Positions 23,937-32,414 of a stretch of 36,228 nucleotides of DNA are shown here, piece after piece; position 1 is the first letter of the stretch, and the number at the start of each line of letters is the position of its first letter. Made by a program: the position numbers and the translations under genes. The notes below the pieces were generated by a model. That model saw only the letters and a program-made list of their open reading frames with translations. It searched no databases and was not told where the DNA came from. This DNA is from an uncultured beta proteobacterium. GTDB lineage: Bacteria > Pseudomonadota > Gammaproteobacteria > Burkholderiales > Burkholderiaceae. Location of the stretch: positions 1 to 36,228 of the forward strand of contig CAIQUZ010000010.1 of the NCBI GenBank assembly GCA_903875135.1, given 5' to 3'.

Positions 23937-24959
23937 TTATAGATAATCTCTGACGAGTAACAAATTCGTTGGGCTCGTCTGAAATTGCCCGCGCTCTATA
24001 AGTGCATTCATCAATGTCACTGCTTTATTAAATGGTGTAGGAATGCCAACTAACTCCCCTTTTTGAACAACGAGTCCGTTTAAATAGGCAACTTCTGTTT
24101 TTCTACCTTTAGCATGATCTTGAACAACGGCGTTTCTCGAATTCTTTCCTAAGTGTTTTAAGAGTGTGTGCAATAGTTTGTTAATCACATCAGAGCTCGT
24201 ACCCAAAAAATCTTCTTGAGTCAAACCAAAAATAGGCTCAATCTCCATCCCCAAAGCTTTACCAACCTCATATGTTTCCTTACCTAGTTCGAATGCGAGT
24301 TCATAAAATCCCGGAAGTTGCCCCGCTTCAAAGGATCTAATTCCAAGCATCCCAATAGGCCCTTGAGTCATCGTATTGGAAATTAACTTCGACCACTTAG
24401 CGCCCCATATATTCGATGTCATCTTTGTGGTTGCACAACATTGAAATAGATCTTCGAGCGCTTTTAATCTAGGTGTCATTAAGCCATTTAGCTCTCCAGG
24501 ACTAAACCAGGTTGAGGTTCTTGTCGTATTTCGTTCGACATAACCTGGCTCAATTAACTCTGCGGATAACTCAATCACACACCCAATCGCATGTTGATGA
24601 CCAATGATTGGCGCAATTATTTCATCATTCATACTATTTTGTAGTCCGACTAATATGCCATGAGGTTTTAGGTAGGGTTTTATAAAATGAGTAAGCCACT
24701 CGCTGTCATAGGACTTCGCAGCCAGCAAGACTAAATCAAAACGGGGCTGAATCGAGTAGACTTCATGTAGGTGATACGCTTTAACCGGTATTTGTAAATC
24801 TAAGTCAGGCATCTTAATATGCAGGCCCTGTTTTTTCATGACATCCACATGAGCAGGCCATTGGTCAATGAGTGCGACATTATGACCAGCATCCGCTAAA
24901 TCGGCTCCGACGCTGCTTCCAATAGCCCCACACCCCAAAACAGCAATTTCATGAAACAT
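23937..24959 (-). CDS. Ketopantoate reductase (PanE/ApbA)-family dehydrogenase
   Basis: The 340-residue protein starts MFHEIAVLGCGAIGSSVGAD, with the NADP-binding GxGAIG at 9-14, and has the family's KSYDS and NSMNDE segments and a C-terminal helical domain with the conserved VAYLNG. I place the start at the ATG at 24959 because AAGGAG lies eight bases upstream; a longer frame to 25034 would add 25 residues unlike the family. Many such proteins in Burkholderiales catabolic clusters are 2-keto or 2-hydroxy acid dehydrogenases rather than true pantothenate enzymes. With a Bug receptor starting about 100 bases away in the opposite direction, a catabolic role is more likely than vitamin synthesis. 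Confidence 0.85.
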   Translation of the reverse strand: MFHEIAVLGCGAIGSSVGADLADAGHNVALIDQWPAHVDVMKKQGLHIKMPDLDLQIPVKAYHLHEVYSIQPRFDLVLLAAKSYDSEWLTHFIKPYLKPHGILVGLQNSMNDEIIAPIIGHQHAIGCVIELSAELIEPGYVERNTTRTSTWFSPGELNGLMTPRLKALEDLFQCCATTKMTSNIWGAKWSKLISNTMTQGPIGMLGIRSFEAGQLPGFYELAFELGKETYEVGKALGMEIEPIFGLTQEDFLGTSSDVINKLLHTLLKHLGKNSRNAVVQDHAKGRKTEVAYLNGLVVQKGELVGIPTPFNKAVTLMNALIERGQFQTSPTNLLLVRDYL

Positions 24960-25063
24960 GGAAGCGCTCCTTCTTTTGAAGAATATTAAGTATTTATTAT
25001 GAATGAGTTTTATACTTATTAAAAATATAGACAAAAATTGTCAATTCGTTATGGAGACCTATC

Positions 25064-26056
25064 TTGATTCACCCAAATTTAAGGACGTTTTCAAGTAAGG
25101 TCGTACTCTATCTATGCTGCTTATTTTTTTCTCTCACAGCTTTTGGGCAATCCACTGTCACTGATTATCCAAATCGGACCGTTAAAATCATTGGTCCAGG
25201 TGCAGGATCTGGCACTGATATTACCGCAAGAATCATCGCAAAATATCTCACCAATCTCTGGAAACAACCCGTCATTATTGAAAATAAACCTGGGGCAGGC
25301 GGCTCTATCGGTATTCATGCTGTCATTAATTCTCCAGCAGATGGTTATACACTTTTAGCAAATTCGGCAACCTATGCCATCAATCCGGCTGTCTATAAAA
25401 AGCTTCCCTATGACGCCGTAAAAAGTCTAGCGGATGTAAGCCTATTGACGTCTACGCCCTATGTCTTGATTACCAATCCCAATAGTCCTTATAAAACCTT
25501 AATAGAGCTTATCCAAGCCTCTAAAAAATCGAGTAATGGACTAACCTTCGGCTCTGCTGGCGTTGGGAGTTCGACTCACCTAGCTGCAGAATACTTCCAT
25601 CAAGTTGCTGGAATTACCAATGCCCATATCCCTTATAAAAGCTCCCCAGAAGTCATTCAGGATGTCCTCGCAGGAAGGGTCGATTACTTTATGGCGCCAT
25701 TTGATACAGCACTTCCTTATCTTAACTCAGGCAAACTTCGGTCATTAGGTATCACCTCTAAAGATAAACTCAGCCAATTTCCTCAATTTCAAACCATCGC
25801 TGAACAAGGTTATGCTGACTTTGATATCAATTTTTGGGTAGGAATCTGGGCGCCGATCAATGTCCCCCAAGAAATACTTCGCAAAATTAATCTAGATATG
25901 AACAAAGCGATGCAAGATCCTGAAATAAGATCCACCTTTGAAAAATCAGGTATTCAAATTCGGGAAATGACGCAACCTCAATTTCATCAATTTGTTCAAA
26001 ATGAAATGAAGAAATATTTAACCATTGTTAAAACTGCTGGAATTAGCGTGAACTAA
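25064..26056 (+). CDS. Bug/TctC-family periplasmic substrate-binding protein (TTG start)
   Basis: The 330-residue receptor starts at TTG, supported by TGGAGA seven bases upstream; the nearby ATG at 25051 is out of frame. A signal peptide (about 1-28, ending AFG) is followed by DYPNRTVKIIGPGAGSGTDITAR, in which the common PPGG loop is replaced by GAGSG. ENKPGAGGSIGIHAVINSPAD, IPYKSSPEVIQDVLAG and FPQFQTIAEQG follow. The pocket loop differs from the other eight receptors in the window. It is the first of three same-strand genes (receptor, VOC protein, receptor). Confidence 0.9.
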   Translation: MIHPNLRTFSSKVVLYLCCLFFSLTAFGQSTVTDYPNRTVKIIGPGAGSGTDITARIIAKYLTNLWKQPVIIENKPGAGGSIGIHAVINSPADGYTLLANSATYAINPAVYKKLPYDAVKSLADVSLLTSTPYVLITNPNSPYKTLIELIQASKKSSNGLTFGSAGVGSSTHLAAEYFHQVAGITNAHIPYKSSPEVIQDVLAGRVDYFMAPFDTALPYLNSGKLRSLGITSKDKLSQFPQFQTIAEQGYADFDINFWVGIWAPINVPQEILRKINLDMNKAMQDPEIRSTFEKSGIQIREMTQPQFHQFVQNEMKKYLTIVKTAGISVN

Positions 26057-26083
26057 TCTTCGATGATCATAAGGAAGCACTCC

Positions 26084-26521
26084 ATGGCAAAACTACGTCA
26101 CATCACAATTACCGTTCCAGATCCAGAGACCGCCGCTCAATTTTATATCGATACCTTTGATATGAAAAGGGTGGGTGGTACAGATTGGGCAAATGCAAAA
26201 GGTGTCTATCTAAGTGACGGAACGGTGAATTTAGCCCTTTTAAAATATAAAAATGATACTTCTGCAGGAGATCGTGGCGCAGACTTTGTAGGAATTCATC
26301 ATCTGGGATTTTGGGTGGATGATGTGGCCAATACTAGAAAGAAACTAGAATCAAATGGCGCTAAGTATTGGATGGGTGATGTGAATCATGATGGTGGATT
26401 TTATGAGGTAAAGTACTTCGATCCGCAAGGGGTTGTCGTCGATATCACCGAGCATGGTTGGAAAGGTGCAACAAAAGAAGTAGTTGCTATCGAGTCCAAC
26501 GAAGAGAAAAAAGGCGCATGA
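26084..26521 (+). CDS. VOC-family (glyoxalase/dioxygenase-like) protein
   Basis: The 145-residue protein is a single VOC domain: KLRHITITVPDPETAAQFY at the N-terminus, GIHHLGFWVDD in the middle and FDPQGVVVDITEHGW near the end. His6, a His of the HH pair and the late Glu are positioned as metal ligands. I choose the ATG at 26084 because AAGGA lies eight bases upstream, against 26063, which would add seven residues. It lies between two Bug genes, and its TGA is shared with the start region of the second. A dioxygenase, lyase or isomerase role on the imported acid is possible but unproven. Confidence 0.82.
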   Translation: MAKLRHITITVPDPETAAQFYIDTFDMKRVGGTDWANAKGVYLSDGTVNLALLKYKNDTSAGDRGADFVGIHHLGFWVDDVANTRKKLESNGAKYWMGDVNHDGGFYEVKYFDPQGVVVDITEHGWKGATKEVVAIESNEEKKGA

Positions 26522-27483
26522 TGAAAAAATATTTTGTTTTTCTATTCCTTTTATTGAATATACCCTGGACTTTCGCTCAAAATTATCCAAACAAAACTGT
26601 CAAAATGATCGTGCCATTTGAAACAGGATCACCAGACTCTTTGGCCCGTATCCTCGCAAAAGATCTGACACAAAAGACAGGGCAATCTTTTTATGTCGAA
26701 AATCACCCTGGCGCAAATGGCATGATTGGTGCTGACTTGGTAGCAAAGGCAAAAGCAGATGGCTATACATTATTAGTTACCTCAACTTCCATTACGGTCA
26801 ATCCAAGTTACTATAAAAAAGTGTCGTACGACCTCTCCAAAGATTTAATACCAGTCACCAACTTAGGAAATGTAGAAGGGCTTTTGGTAGTAGTGAACTC
26901 TAAATTACCCGTTAAAAATTTAACAGAGTTTCTAAGCTACGCCAAAAATCCTACGAATAAAGTCTCCTATGGAAGCCCAGGCAACGGCAATCACCTGCAT
27001 ATCGCTAGCGAGTACTTTAATCAAAAAATGGGGCTCAATATGGTCCATATCCCCTATAAGGGTGCGGGACCTGTAACAACCGCATTATTAGGGGAACAAA
27101 TACAGGTATTTATCGCCACCCCCCCTTCCGTTTTGCCATATATTAAAGATGGTCGTCTCAAGGCGATTGCTTATACAGGTTTAAAAAGAGCTTCATATCT
27201 TCCGGATGTTCCAACCGTTGCTGAACAAGGCTTTCCAAATTTCGAGATCGATGGAGGGTGGTTCGGTTTATTTACAACGGCAGGATCATCTACGGAAACA
27301 GTGCGAAAAATTCAACAGCTCATTCGTCAAGCTTTTGATAATCCCTCGATACGCGACAGTATTATTCAAATTGGGCTAGATCCTGTTGGAGACTCTCCAG
27401 AGCATTTCAAAACCTTCGTTGATGCGGAGGTAATTCGCTATGCAGATCGATTAAAGATGCTACGTATTCAAGCAGGTGATTAA
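26521..27483 (+). CDS. Bug/TctC-family periplasmic substrate-binding protein
   Basis: The 320-residue receptor has a signal peptide (1-19, cleavage after TFA) and NYPNKTVKMIVPFETGSPDSLAR, with ETGSP in place of PPGGS. VENHPGANGMIGADLV, IPYKGAGPVTTALLG and LPDVPTVAEQG follow. The start is at the ATGATG across the VOC stop codon; 26521 has the better spacing to AAGG (26511-26514), and 26518 is the alternative. The overlap implies translational coupling, so the receptor and the VOC protein probably act on the same compound. Confidence 0.9.
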   Translation: MKKYFVFLFLLLNIPWTFAQNYPNKTVKMIVPFETGSPDSLARILAKDLTQKTGQSFYVENHPGANGMIGADLVAKAKADGYTLLVTSTSITVNPSYYKKVSYDLSKDLIPVTNLGNVEGLLVVVNSKLPVKNLTEFLSYAKNPTNKVSYGSPGNGNHLHIASEYFNQKMGLNMVHIPYKGAGPVTTALLGEQIQVFIATPPSVLPYIKDGRLKAIAYTGLKRASYLPDVPTVAEQGFPNFEIDGGWFGLFTTAGSSTETVRKIQQLIRQAFDNPSIRDSIIQIGLDPVGDSPEHFKTFVDAEVIRYADRLKMLRIQAGD

Positions 27484-27487
27484 GAAA

Positions 27488-28468
27488 TCACTCTAATTTA
27501 GCGCCTGATAGCCTGACTGTTTCCATGAGTAATGGCGCCTCTGATTTCAACTGCTCTAGATATTGCTGTGAAGACTTAGAAATCGATAAGTCCATACCCT
27601 GCGCGGCTAACCTTTCTTTCGTGATTGTTCCTGCCATCCCTTTTTGGGTTGCCAGAAAAAGCTTATTCACAATACTCACAGGTGTCCCAATTGGTGCATA
27701 TAAGCCATAGGAAAAAGTGGCGTTGTAACCAGCTAACCCACTCTCTTCAGCCCCAGGAATGCCGGGTATCGCTGGAGATGATTTCGCGGAAGTAAGTGAT
27801 ATCGCCTTCAATGAACCATTTTTAATAAAGCCCATCACCGTCGGTGGGGTGGCAAACATGAGTTGTGTATCGCCAGCAATAGTAGATACAGCAGCTGGGC
27901 CACCACCTTTAAATTGAATCGTCGATAGTTTCACATTGGCAACGGTACTAAATAAGGCAGATGCTAAGTGCGGTGTGGATCCATTACCAGATGATGCATT
28001 GAAAATCTTTTCAGGATTTTCTTTGGCGTATTGAATCAATTCTTTAAGATTTTTGTAGGGTACTGTATGAGTTGTGCAAATAATCATTGAACCAGTCGCT
28101 AAGTTGCTGATAGGCACAAAATCTCGCTCAACATCTAAAGCCATTTTTGGGTATAAAGCCTTAATTTGAGCATGTGGCCCCGACATCGAAATCGTATACC
28201 CATCTGGAGTGGACTTGGCAACAAGGTCAGCGGCAATCGCTCCTCCCGCACCAGGTTTATTTTCAACAATGATAGAAACGCCTAACTCTTTACTGATTTG
28301 ATCAGCACTGATGCGTGCCACAAAATCCGCGGCACCGCCAGGTGGATAACCAACAATCAATCGAATGGGCCGGTCTGGATAATTGGATTGCGCAAACGCA
28401 TATTGCCCCTGCAAGCACAATAAAATAAAGAGACAAAACTTGATACTTTTGATGATTTTGTTACTCAT
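27488..28468 (-). CDS. Bug/TctC-family periplasmic substrate-binding protein
   Basis: The 326-residue receptor has a signal peptide (1-26, cleavage after AFA), NYPDRPIRLIVGYPPGGAADFVAR, VENKPGAGGAIAADLVAKSTPD and a PGIPGAEESG segment. Its ATG overlaps the stop codon of the CoA transferase gene in an ATGA arrangement, so the two are translationally coupled. Its end is four bases from the end of the convergent receptor gene at 27483. The coupling makes the acid activated by that CoA transferase its likely ligand. Confidence 0.93.
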   Translation of the reverse strand: MSNKIIKSIKFCLFILLCLQGQYAFAQSNYPDRPIRLIVGYPPGGAADFVARISADQISKELGVSIIVENKPGAGGAIAADLVAKSTPDGYTISMSGPHAQIKALYPKMALDVERDFVPISNLATGSMIICTTHTVPYKNLKELIQYAKENPEKIFNASSGNGSTPHLASALFSTVANVKLSTIQFKGGGPAAVSTIAGDTQLMFATPPTVMGFIKNGSLKAISLTSAKSSPAIPGIPGAEESGLAGYNATFSYGLYAPIGTPVSIVNKLFLATQKGMAGTITKERLAAQGMDLSISKSSQQYLEQLKSEAPLLMETVRLSGAKLE

Positions 28469-29649
28469 TCGATCGTTTGATCTTTTCTGAAATCATCAAT
28501 GGCTGTTGGTGTGAATCCTAATTCCCTTAAAATCTCATCCGTATTTTGTCCTTTTAATGGAGAACTTGTCTTCATTTGGGCTGGGGTTCTAGATAATTCA
28601 ATACTTTGATTGAGTAATGTAATCTCCCCTAAGTTTGGATGATTGAGCTTCACTGTCGCTCCAAGATGCTGTACTTGAGGGTCATTAAATACTTGATCCA
28701 TTGTGTAAATGGGCCCACACGGTACACCATGCTCTAATAAGTAATCTACCCAATAAGCAGTTGTTTGTGTAATTAAGGATTTGGAAATTTCTCGATTAAG
28801 GCGCTCACGCCCATCAGATCGACCTTTTGCTTTTTTAAATTCTTCATCATTGAGTAAATCTGTGCGGTTCAGAGCTGTAGCAAACTTTTCCCATACACCC
28901 ATTCCCGTCGCCGCTACATTCATAAAACCATCAGCCGTTGGATATGCTGACGTTGGCATGAACGTCGGATGATCATTACCAACCTGCTCAGCAACCTCAC
29001 CCTTCATGGTATATCTTGCCGCCTGAAAATCTAATAAAGTTAATCCAGCTTGCAAGAGGTTCGAGCCTACCCATTGACCTTCACCACTTTGATCGCGTTC
29101 AACCAGCGCTGTCAGAATTCCCATGGCAGCCAATAAGCCTGCCGTCACATCCGTGACAGCACTCCCTACGCGCATGGGACCATCACCCGGCTTACCAGTA
29201 ACTGACATGAGGCCAGACATACCTTGCGTAATCTGATCAAAGCCAGGACGATTGACATAAGGGCCATCTTGGCCAAAGCCAGAAATACTAGCATATACGA
29301 TCCTAGGATTGATTTTTTTCATGGACTCATAATCAATGCCTAAGCGGAATTTAACATCTGGTCGATAGTTCTCAACAATCACATCAGCTTTTTTTACAAG
29401 TTCTTCGAAAATTGCTTTTCCTTGAACCGATTTGAGGTTTAAAGTCATTGAGCGCTTATTGCGATGCAGATTCTGAAAATCGGGCCCTTCTCTTGGGCCA
29501 GCATACGACTCATCACTAACATTCTCTATTTTGATGACATCAGCACCAAAATCGGCAAGGTGCCTCACACAAACTGGCCCTGCTCGAACTCTAGTTAAAT
29601 CAAGAACACAAAGATGTTTTAGCGCTGCTGGACTAGTATTTTTTATCAT
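28465..29649 (-). CDS. CaiB/BaiF family III CoA transferase
   Basis: The 394-residue protein has LDLTRVRAGPVCVRHLADFG (16-35), DVIKIEN (37-43), VENYRPDVKFRLGID (92-106), NRPGFDQITQGMSGLMSVTG and the catalytic Asp candidate at 167 in GSAVTDVTAGLLAAMG. It resembles the paralogue at 4523-5740 in layout but not closely. A CoA transfer to an imported carboxylate, with succinyl-CoA or another thioester as donor, is the expected reaction. It is coupled by a four-base overlap to the Bug receptor at 27488. No hydratase or lyase follows, unlike the first CoA transferase cluster. Confidence 0.92.
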   Translation of the reverse strand: MIKNTSPAALKHLCVLDLTRVRAGPVCVRHLADFGADVIKIENVSDESYAGPREGPDFQNLHRNKRSMTLNLKSVQGKAIFEELVKKADVIVENYRPDVKFRLGIDYESMKKINPRIVYASISGFGQDGPYVNRPGFDQITQGMSGLMSVTGKPGDGPMRVGSAVTDVTAGLLAAMGILTALVERDQSGEGQWVGSNLLQAGLTLLDFQAARYTMKGEVAEQVGNDHPTFMPTSAYPTADGFMNVAATGMGVWEKFATALNRTDLLNDEEFKKAKGRSDGRERLNREISKSLITQTTAYWVDYLLEHGVPCGPIYTMDQVFNDPQVQHLGATVKLNHPNLGEITLLNQSIELSRTPAQMKTSSPLKGQNTDEILRELGFTPTAIDDFRKDQTIE

Positions 29650-29665
29650 GCCTACTTATTGAAAG

Positions 29666-30367
29666 TTACTGTAATAATTTATAAAATCGTTCATCATACA
29701 AACTACCACTCATCGTGGAAAGGCTCGCTCGAAACTCTTTTTTATGCTCTGAAATTTGATGAGCATCATTCGATGCTTTAGAGGACCATATTTCTACAAT
29801 CGTCATATGATTTGGCCTGCTATTTTGAGTCAAGGCTTCATAACGCGATTGACCAAAATCTCCCCGACTAACTTTCGTGATATTTTTAACGAGAGTCACG
29901 CCTTGCTCTTTCAGAGTAGGGACAATATCGACGTGGGTAATCGCATAAAAATCATTTTTCTTTTTTTGATTCAAGGAAACTGGTCCAACCTCCAAAGCAG
30001 TATGCGGTCGCTCATCATACGTAGATCTCAATAGAGGCTTAAGATTTTCTTTGAAATAAGTGGTAGTCATCGAACTTTGGTGAGCCGTTAGAGCGTCCTG
30101 CGAACTCCAAGCTTCTAATACCGCAAAATGATCAGGTCGATCCATCTGTTGTAAAACCTCAAATCGTTGATTACCCTTTTCTTTAGCACTTTGTAAAGAT
30201 AACTGTTTCAGTAATTTGACAGCAAGTTGACTGCTTTGTGGACTCACCTCAAAATAAGAAACAATATACGCGGATCCTGCATTGGCATTTGTCTCATCTG
30301 CAAAACTAGCAGAACTCATTGCCAATCCCAAAATGATGATGTTGAAAAATGTAATGACGGTTTTCAT
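29666..30367 (-). CDS. Exported protein with two tandem antibiotic-biosynthesis-monooxygenase (ABM) domains
   Basis: The 233-residue protein has a signal peptide (1-23, cleavage after SFA) and two similar ferredoxin-like ABM modules. Module 1 (about 33-125) has RFEVLQQMDRPDHFAVLEAWSS, and module 2 (about 135-230) has RYEALTQNSRPNHMTIVEIWSS. Each ends in a YDER segment. Single ABM domains normally dimerise, so the tandem form is a built-in dimer. Most ABM proteins are cytosolic monooxygenases or heme-degrading enzymes; export to the periplasm is unusual. It lies 16 bases upstream of the CoA transferase on the same strand and 28 bases downstream of a Bug gene, so it may be in one transcript with both. 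Confidence 0.78.
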   Translation of the reverse strand: MKTVITFFNIIILGLAMSSASFADETNANAGSAYIVSYFEVSPQSSQLAVKLLKQLSLQSAKEKGNQRFEVLQQMDRPDHFAVLEAWSSQDALTAHQSSMTTTYFKENLKPLLRSTYDERPHTALEVGPVSLNQKKKNDFYAITHVDIVPTLKEQGVTLVKNITKVSRGDFGQSRYEALTQNSRPNHMTIVEIWSSKASNDAHQISEHKKEFRASLSTMSGSLYDERFYKLLQ

Positions 30368-30395
30368 TTTGACCCCTATGGTGAAAAATAAGCAT

Positions 30396-31370
30396 TTAAT
30401 TTAATTTACCAATCAACTTCACCGCTTTTACCATGCGGTCTCCATCTTCTTTTGCAAACTTCTTAAACTCTGGTTGGTCAAGGTATTCATAAATCATTCC
30501 GCGTTGTTGCATGACAGACTCTAGCTCTCCAGAATTTGCCGCTTCACGAATAGCGTCACGCAATGTCTTGACAATCGCATCAGGCGTTCCTTGCGGAACA
30601 AATAATCCATTCCAAATATTAAATTCAGCATCATATCCAGATTCACGATAGGTCGGTACATTCGGCAAGATTTTAATTCTTTTTGCCCCAGAAACTGCAA
30701 TCGCTTTTACTTTTCCAGACTGTAGTTGAGCCATAGCGACAGCTGGGATAGCTGTCGTAATTTCAACTTGACTACCCAGCAAGGCCATCATCGACGGGCC
30801 GCCCCCGCCAAAGGGGACTTGAACTAATCGAATACCAGCGGCCTGCTCAAACATGACCACCGATAAATGGATGGGGCCAAAATTCCCAGAAGATGAATAA
30901 TTAATCGTGCCAGGCTTTTCTTTGGCAGCTTTAACCACATCCGCCAGAGTCTTCCAAGGAGAATTTGCGTTCACCAACATGATCATGGGATCGTTAGAAA
31001 TCATTCCTACCGGAATGAGTTGATCGACCTCGTAAAGTGACGTTTTCCCTTGAACTCTCTCCGCTTCGGGAGAAACCATAATTGAAGATAATCCCATCAA
31101 CAAGTTATAACCATCTGGCTTTGATTTCGCCACAAATGAATTACCAATCTGACCGGCAACCCCTGGTTTAAAAATAACAACAACTGGCTGTTTTAAGATC
31201 TTTGTCAGTGCATCTGCCAGAATTCTGGCATTTGCATCAGAAGATCCCCCAGGAGGGTTTGGGACAATCAAATTGATAGGGTGGGATGGATAAGATTCCT
31301 CCGCAAATACTGTATGTGTCGCAAAGAATAAAAAGCTCAATAAGGCAAGAATCAGTCGACTAATCGTCAT
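30396..31370 (-). CDS. Bug/TctC-family periplasmic substrate-binding protein
   Basis: The 324-residue receptor starts at the ATG at 31370, with GGAG six bases upstream; a frame open to 31400 would put ten residues before the signal peptide. The signal (1-23, cleavage after VFA) is followed by YPSHPINLIVPNPPGGSSDANAR, FKPGVAGQIGNSFVAKSKPD, VPFGGGGPSMMALLGS and LPNVPTYRESG. FGGGG replaces the more usual YKGxG. It lies between the DctP-like gene and the ABM protein gene in one minus-strand run. Confidence 0.92.
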   Translation of the reverse strand: MTISRLILALLSFLFFATHTVFAEESYPSHPINLIVPNPPGGSSDANARILADALTKILKQPVVVIFKPGVAGQIGNSFVAKSKPDGYNLLMGLSSIMVSPEAERVQGKTSLYEVDQLIPVGMISNDPMIMLVNANSPWKTLADVVKAAKEKPGTINYSSSGNFGPIHLSVVMFEQAAGIRLVQVPFGGGGPSMMALLGSQVEITTAIPAVAMAQLQSGKVKAIAVSGAKRIKILPNVPTYRESGYDAEFNIWNGLFVPQGTPDAIVKTLRDAIREAANSGELESVMQQRGMIYEYLDQPEFKKFAKEDGDRMVKAVKLIGKLN

Positions 31371-31440
31371 GTGTGTCTCCATCTGTTTTTTTAAGTTCAT
31401 TTATTCTATAGTCTTTTCGGGTGCAGGACTATAGGTACTT

Positions 31441-32397
31441 CTATTCATTCACTAATTTGCCAAAACGATGCTCCAGCAAGGTCCATAACGGGTTTCCGAG
31501 TTGCTCTTTCCAACTTTGGTAAAAAGATCCTGTCAAACAGTCTCTAAAAGTTTGCGTATCTGCCTCATTAAACAACATTCCCTTCATCGCAAGATCTTCT
31601 TCTAACTTTGCATTCAGGGCAATTGTGTAAGCTCTTTGCCGACCTACGTGAATTTTGATATTGTCTTGAATAATTACTTGAATATTGGCTGGCAGACTTT
31701 GCCAGAATGGTAAATTGCCAATGAGATTAAATCCTGACCACATATGGGATGTTTTTGAGACGTATTTGGTCACTTCATGCAATTTGAGGGAGTCGAGAAT
31801 CGCTAGAGGGTTTTCTTGAGCATTCACCTTGCCTGTTTTAAGGGCGTCATATAACTCGAGCACAAACAAGGGAATAGGATTTGCGCCCAGTGCTTTAAAA
31901 GTATCCTCAAATACTTGCCCCTCAGGGATTCTGATGGACACGTCTTTTAAATCAGATGCCGAATAAATAGGCTTATCTGAACAAACAATATGTCGAAAAC
32001 CGTTTTCCATCAGCCCGTAAGGAAATAAATACAACCCTTTTGGTAGTAGTTGCGATCTTAAATAGTCACCTATTTCACCATCCATCGCACGATACACATC
32101 ATCATTTGTCTTAAAAATAAAAGGCAGGCTTTGAACATTCATCGCTGGGGAAATGGGCCCTAAAATACTTCCCATCAAGGCATAGAAATGAATATTACCT
32201 TCAATCACTTGATCAACCACCTCAAGATGCGATTTCTTTAATCCACCGTTATTGGCGCAAACCTCAATGTACACTTGACCATCTGTTTGCTCATAAACAC
32301 TTTGCCAAAGATCCACTAAAAAAGGATGAACATGACTTTTTTCAGGCTGGTAATGATATTGATAACCATGCCAGCGAGGAGAAACCGAAAGAGTCAT
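31441..32397 (-). CDS. TRAP-type (DctP) substrate-binding protein homologue without signal peptide
   Basis: The 318-residue protein matches TRAP transporter receptors: a beta strand then HPFLVDLWQSVYEQTDGQVYIEV, QSLPFIFKTNDDVYRA, GFRHIVCSDKPIYSASDLKD, and IRIPEGQVFEDTFKALGANPIPL, with the Arg of RIPEG at the position that binds the ligand carboxylate. DctP receptors are exported, yet this protein begins directly with the mature fold (MTLSVSPRWHGYQYHYQPE). Upstream in the same frame is a TAA after only four codons, so no longer leader is possible without a frameshift. No DctQ or DctM is near. It may be cytosolic, a leaderless relic, or a sensor. It sits 17 bases downstream of a Bug gene. Confidence 0.82.
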   Translation of the reverse strand: MTLSVSPRWHGYQYHYQPEKSHVHPFLVDLWQSVYEQTDGQVYIEVCANNGGLKKSHLEVVDQVIEGNIHFYALMGSILGPISPAMNVQSLPFIFKTNDDVYRAMDGEIGDYLRSQLLPKGLYLFPYGLMENGFRHIVCSDKPIYSASDLKDVSIRIPEGQVFEDTFKALGANPIPLFVLELYDALKTGKVNAQENPLAILDSLKLHEVTKYVSKTSHMWSGFNLIGNLPFWQSLPANIQVIIQDNIKIHVGRQRAYTIALNAKLEEDLAMKGMLFNEADTQTFRDCLTGSFYQSWKEQLGNPLWTLLEHRFGKLVNE

Positions 32398-32414
32398 CTT
32401 AAAATACTTTTACG

